Source of the DNA: Alphaproteobacteria bacterium
GTDB lineage: Bacteria > Pseudomonadota > Alphaproteobacteria > Rickettsiales > SXRF01
Assembly (NCBI GenBank): GCA_020050695.1
Contig: JAGVKI010000115.1
Span: 1-8,476, forward strand
Direction of reading: 5' to 3'
Length of the DNA stretch: 8,476 bases
Shown here: piece by piece, positions 6,711 to 8,476 of the stretch
How the letters are laid out: each line of letters starts with the position of its first letter
How positions within the stretch are numbered: position 1 is the stretch's first letter
The notes under the pieces: model-generated
Seen by the model: the letters and a program-made list of their open reading frames with translations, nothing else
The model's database searches: none
What the model was told of the DNA's origin: nothing
Position numbers and translations under genes: made by a program

Positions 6711-7211
6711 TTATTTAGCAAGTGAGCGCGCCGTGGTGCAGTCGAGTTTTCCGCCCATTTGTTGTTGCAGGGCCAGGTACAGTGCCTCGGTCATAGCCAC
6801 TTTCTGTTCCCATTTTTCGCCCATACCGCGCTTTAGCGATGCAGGCAAATCGAACTTCCACTGGTCTTCCTCGCGGCTAAATACCAGGCGCATATAACGC
6901 AGTTGCCCGTTTACGTCGGTCTTGGCGCGTATGGTGGTCTGCTCTTTGCCTTTTTCTTCCGATACAAAGGTCACATCGTCCGGCAGGCAATCGGCCAGGC
7001 CGTACTTGTTGAAGCGGTCATACATGGCAACCGAATCCGCCGTGACATAATGGCGGCAATCGTCAATGGCTTTGGCTTTCGCGCAGTCATTGATGCTGTC
7101 GAATACATCCCGGGCACCTGCTGCAGCATGTGCATTACCTGCAAAGGCGCAGCAAAAAAGAAAGGCGGGGATTACTCCCCGCCCCAATAACCCAATAAAG
7201 GGGCAGCCCAT
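6711..7211 (-). CDS. Exported hypothetical protein with four conserved-looking cysteines
   Basis: I do not recognise the family with confidence. From ATG 7211 the product has 166 residues: a signal peptide (MGCPFIGLLGRG, hydrophobic VIPAFLFCCAFAG, then NAHA with likely cleavage after AHA). The mature part of about 137 residues starts AAGARDVFDSINDC. Counting from this start, cysteines at 43, 52, 75 and 158 could form two disulfides in the periplasm. The middle, TTIRAKTDVNGQLRYMRLVF followed by SREEDQWKFDL, resembles the last strands of small NTF2-like or DUF4878-type secreted proteins; this is a weak impression. The frame is open to ATG 7235, which overlaps the nrdJ stop. Neither start has a ribosome site. 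A strong intrinsic terminator lies inside the signal-peptide codons, so expression would need read-through or an unseen internal promoter. It probably shares a transcript with the downstream transporter gene. Confidence 0.72.
   Translation of the reverse strand: MGCPFIGLLGRGVIPAFLFCCAFAGNAHAAAGARDVFDSINDCAKAKAIDDCRHYVTADSVAMYDRFNKYGLADCLPDDVTFVSEEKGKEQTTIRAKTDVNGQLRYMRLVFSREEDQWKFDLPASLKRGMGEKWEQKVAMTEALYLALQQQMGGKLDCTTARSLAK
7152..7183 (-). terminator. Intrinsic terminator for nrdJ
   Basis: The plus strand shows GGCGGGG (7164-7170), a six-base loop, then CCCCGCC (7177-7183): a perfect seven-pair G:C stem. Read on the minus strand the stem is followed at once by TTTCTTTTTT (7154-7163). This is a textbook Rho-independent terminator for transcripts leaving nrdJ, whose stop is 39 bases upstream. 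Its unusual feature is that it sits in the 5' coding part of the next gene (6711-7211), where its stem and T-run encode part of the signal peptide. Confidence 0.85.
7183..7198. repeat. 8-bp tandem duplication CCCAATAA x2
   Basis: CCCAATAA is repeated head to tail at 7183-7190 and 7191-7198, immediately before the nrdJ terminator and inside the presumed N-terminal codons of the exported protein. Eight is not a multiple of three, so gain or loss of a unit would shift that reading frame upstream of the signal peptide. Only two copies exist, so active variation is unproven. Confidence 0.7.
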
Positions 7212-7221
7212 AGGGGAGGGG

Positions 7222-8476
7222 TTACGAACAACCATTGGTCGAACCGCAGGTGTCGCATTTCATGCAGGTGCCGTTACGCACCATGGTGAAGTTACCGCAA
7301 TCGCCGCATGCATCGCCTTCATAGCCTTTTGCTTTTGCTTCGCGGATACGTTCGCTCAGAACCATCTGTTCCTGCACATGGCCTGTCTGAAGCGTCACGT
7401 CGGTCTCGCTGTGCAGATAGGCAGTGGTCTCGATCGTAGTGTCCAGTGCCAGCGCGCCCTGGGTTACTGCTGCATTCTGCGTGGTGTTGGCGTTCGCCTT
7501 GTTGTTGGAAACCACATAGAGCTTGCCGCGTACAAAGCCTGTGCTGGTTGCTTTAGCAAAAAGCTGCGGCAGTTCCGGCTGGTCGGTCGGGCGGGTGGTG
7601 TCGCCAGCGCCTCGGCCAATGGTATCGGAGCGCACATCGCCCATTTCCACATGCGCCAGGTCATTACGGCCCAGGTAGGAAATCGCCAGTTCACGGAAGA
7701 TATAATCGAGGATCGAGGTCGACATCTTGATCGCTTCGTTGCCTTCGACCATGCCCGACGGTTCGAAGCGGGTGAAGGTGAATGCGTCGACGAATTCTTC
7801 CAGCGGCACACCGTATTGCAGGCCAATGGAAACCGCGATGGCAAAGTTGTTCATCAGCGAGCGGAACGCGGCGCCTTCTTTATGCATATCGACGAAGATT
7901 TCACCCACCTGGCCATCTTCATATTCGCCGGTACGCAGGTATACTTTATGGCCGCCAACGGTTGCCTTCTGGGTATAGCCCTTGCGGCGTTCCGGCAGCT
8001 TTTTACGCTCCTGCGCGAGGAAACGTTCAACAATACGCTCTGCAATTACTTGCGGCTGGCGCTGCTCCTGCAGTTTGGTTTCTTTATCCTGTTCGTCCAT
8101 ATCATCCTCCAGTTCGGCAGCAATGGCTGAGTTAAGCGGTTGTGACAGTTTAGAACCGTCACGGTAAAGTGCGTTGGCTTTCAAAGCGAGTTTCCATGAC
8201 AGCATGTAGGCGTCCTTGCATGCATCAACGGTCGCAAGATGCGGCATATTGATGGTCTTGGAAATCGCGCCGGAAATAAATGGCTGTGCTGCCGCCATCA
8301 TATGAATATGGCTTTCGGCAGACAGGAAACGCTTGCCTTTTTTGCCGCACGGATTGGCGCAGTCAAATACAGCCAGGTGGTTTTCTTTCAGGTGCGGAGC
8401 GCCTTCGACCGTCATGGCGCCACAGCAATATTCATTGGCGGCTTCAATATCTGCTTTGGAAAAGCCAAGGCTTGCC
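7222..8476 (-). CDS. nrdJ: Vitamin B12-dependent (class II) ribonucleotide reductase, C-terminal part
   Basis: NrdJ reduces ribonucleotides to deoxyribonucleotides with adenosylcobalamin as radical source, so it works with or without oxygen. The window holds the last 417 residues; the N-terminal part with the cobalamin and main active-site regions lies beyond the right edge. Recognisable blocks in order are [71 protein letters not shown], then after a charged linker [19 protein letters not shown] and [20 protein letters not shown]. The extreme C-terminus is a cysteine-rich tail (CGDC, then CMKCDTCG, ending GCS) with six cysteines, typical of this subfamily, where it is thought to relay reducing equivalents or bind zinc. 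The frame is open through 8476; the internal ATG at 8415 is not the start. An intrinsic terminator lies 39 bases after the stop. Any B12 riboswitch would be outside the window. Confidence 0.96.
   Translation of the reverse strand, partial: ASLGFSKADIEAANEYCCGAMTVEGAPHLKENHLAVFDCANPCGKKGKRFLSAESHIHMMAAAQPFISGAISKTINMPHLATVDACKDAYMLSWKLALKANALYRDGSKLSQPLNSAIAAELEDDMDEQDKETKLQEQRQPQVIAERIVERFLAQERKKLPERRKGYTQKATVGGHKVYLRTGEYEDGQVGEIFVDMHKEGAAFRSLMNNFAIAVSIGLQYGVPLEEFVDAFTFTRFEPSGMVEGNEAIKMSTSILDYIFRELAISYLGRNDLAHVEMGDVRSDTIGRGAGDTTRPTDQPELPQLFAKATSTGFVRGKLYVVSNNKANANTTQNAAVTQGALALDTTIETTAYLHSETDVTLQTGHVQEQMVLSERIREAKAKGYEGDACGDCGNFTMVRNGTCMKCDTCGSTNGCS

Noticed and set aside
7066..8130. Plus-strand open frame of 354 codons
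   Set aside because: It lies opposite nrdJ, whose protein shows many family motifs on the minus strand. The plus-strand translation is rich in Ala, His and Gly with no domain pattern, as expected from a shadow of a G+C-balanced gene.

Overview
The window looks like chromosomal housekeeping sequence from an alphaproteobacterium of intermediate G+C. The reasons are the gene order aroK-aroB-corC on one strand with a tyrosine recombinase of XerD type reading away from aroK, and a B12-dependent class II ribonucleotide reductase (NrdJ) of the large alphaproteobacterial kind. I cannot fix the order or genus. I see no insertion sequence, prophage, tRNA, rRNA or CRISPR array.

Layout. Positions 1-4530 hold a minus-strand operon of tightly packed or overlapping genes, in transcription order aroK, aroB, a CorC/HlyC-type membrane protein with a CBS pair, a 63-residue conserved protein, and a class A penicillin-binding protein that runs off the left edge. 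About 100 bp separate aroK from a divergent plus-strand pair: a 56-residue single-pass membrane protein (4636-4806), not previously delimited as an ORF in the material available to me, and xerD (4769-5764), which overlap by 38 bp. xerD meets a minus-strand BASS-like transporter gene tail to tail, and their stop codons share bases. Upstream of the transporter on the same strand lie a small exported protein of unknown function (6711-7211) and the 3' part of nrdJ (7222-8476, open at the right edge).

How the genes work together. AroK and AroB are two steps of the shikimate pathway. The penicillin-binding protein builds peptidoglycan, CorC is tied to divalent-cation or sodium efflux, XerD resolves chromosome dimers, and NrdJ makes deoxyribonucleotides without needing oxygen. 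They are linked by growth and cell-cycle housekeeping rather than by one pathway.

There is no intergenic stretch longer than about 110 bp. I did not find a convincing new multi-gene system. The most interesting local structure is a strong intrinsic terminator for nrdJ that falls inside the signal-peptide codons of the next gene. Next are the small membrane protein overlapping xerD and a 15-bp tandem duplication that multiplies stop codons between two operon genes.
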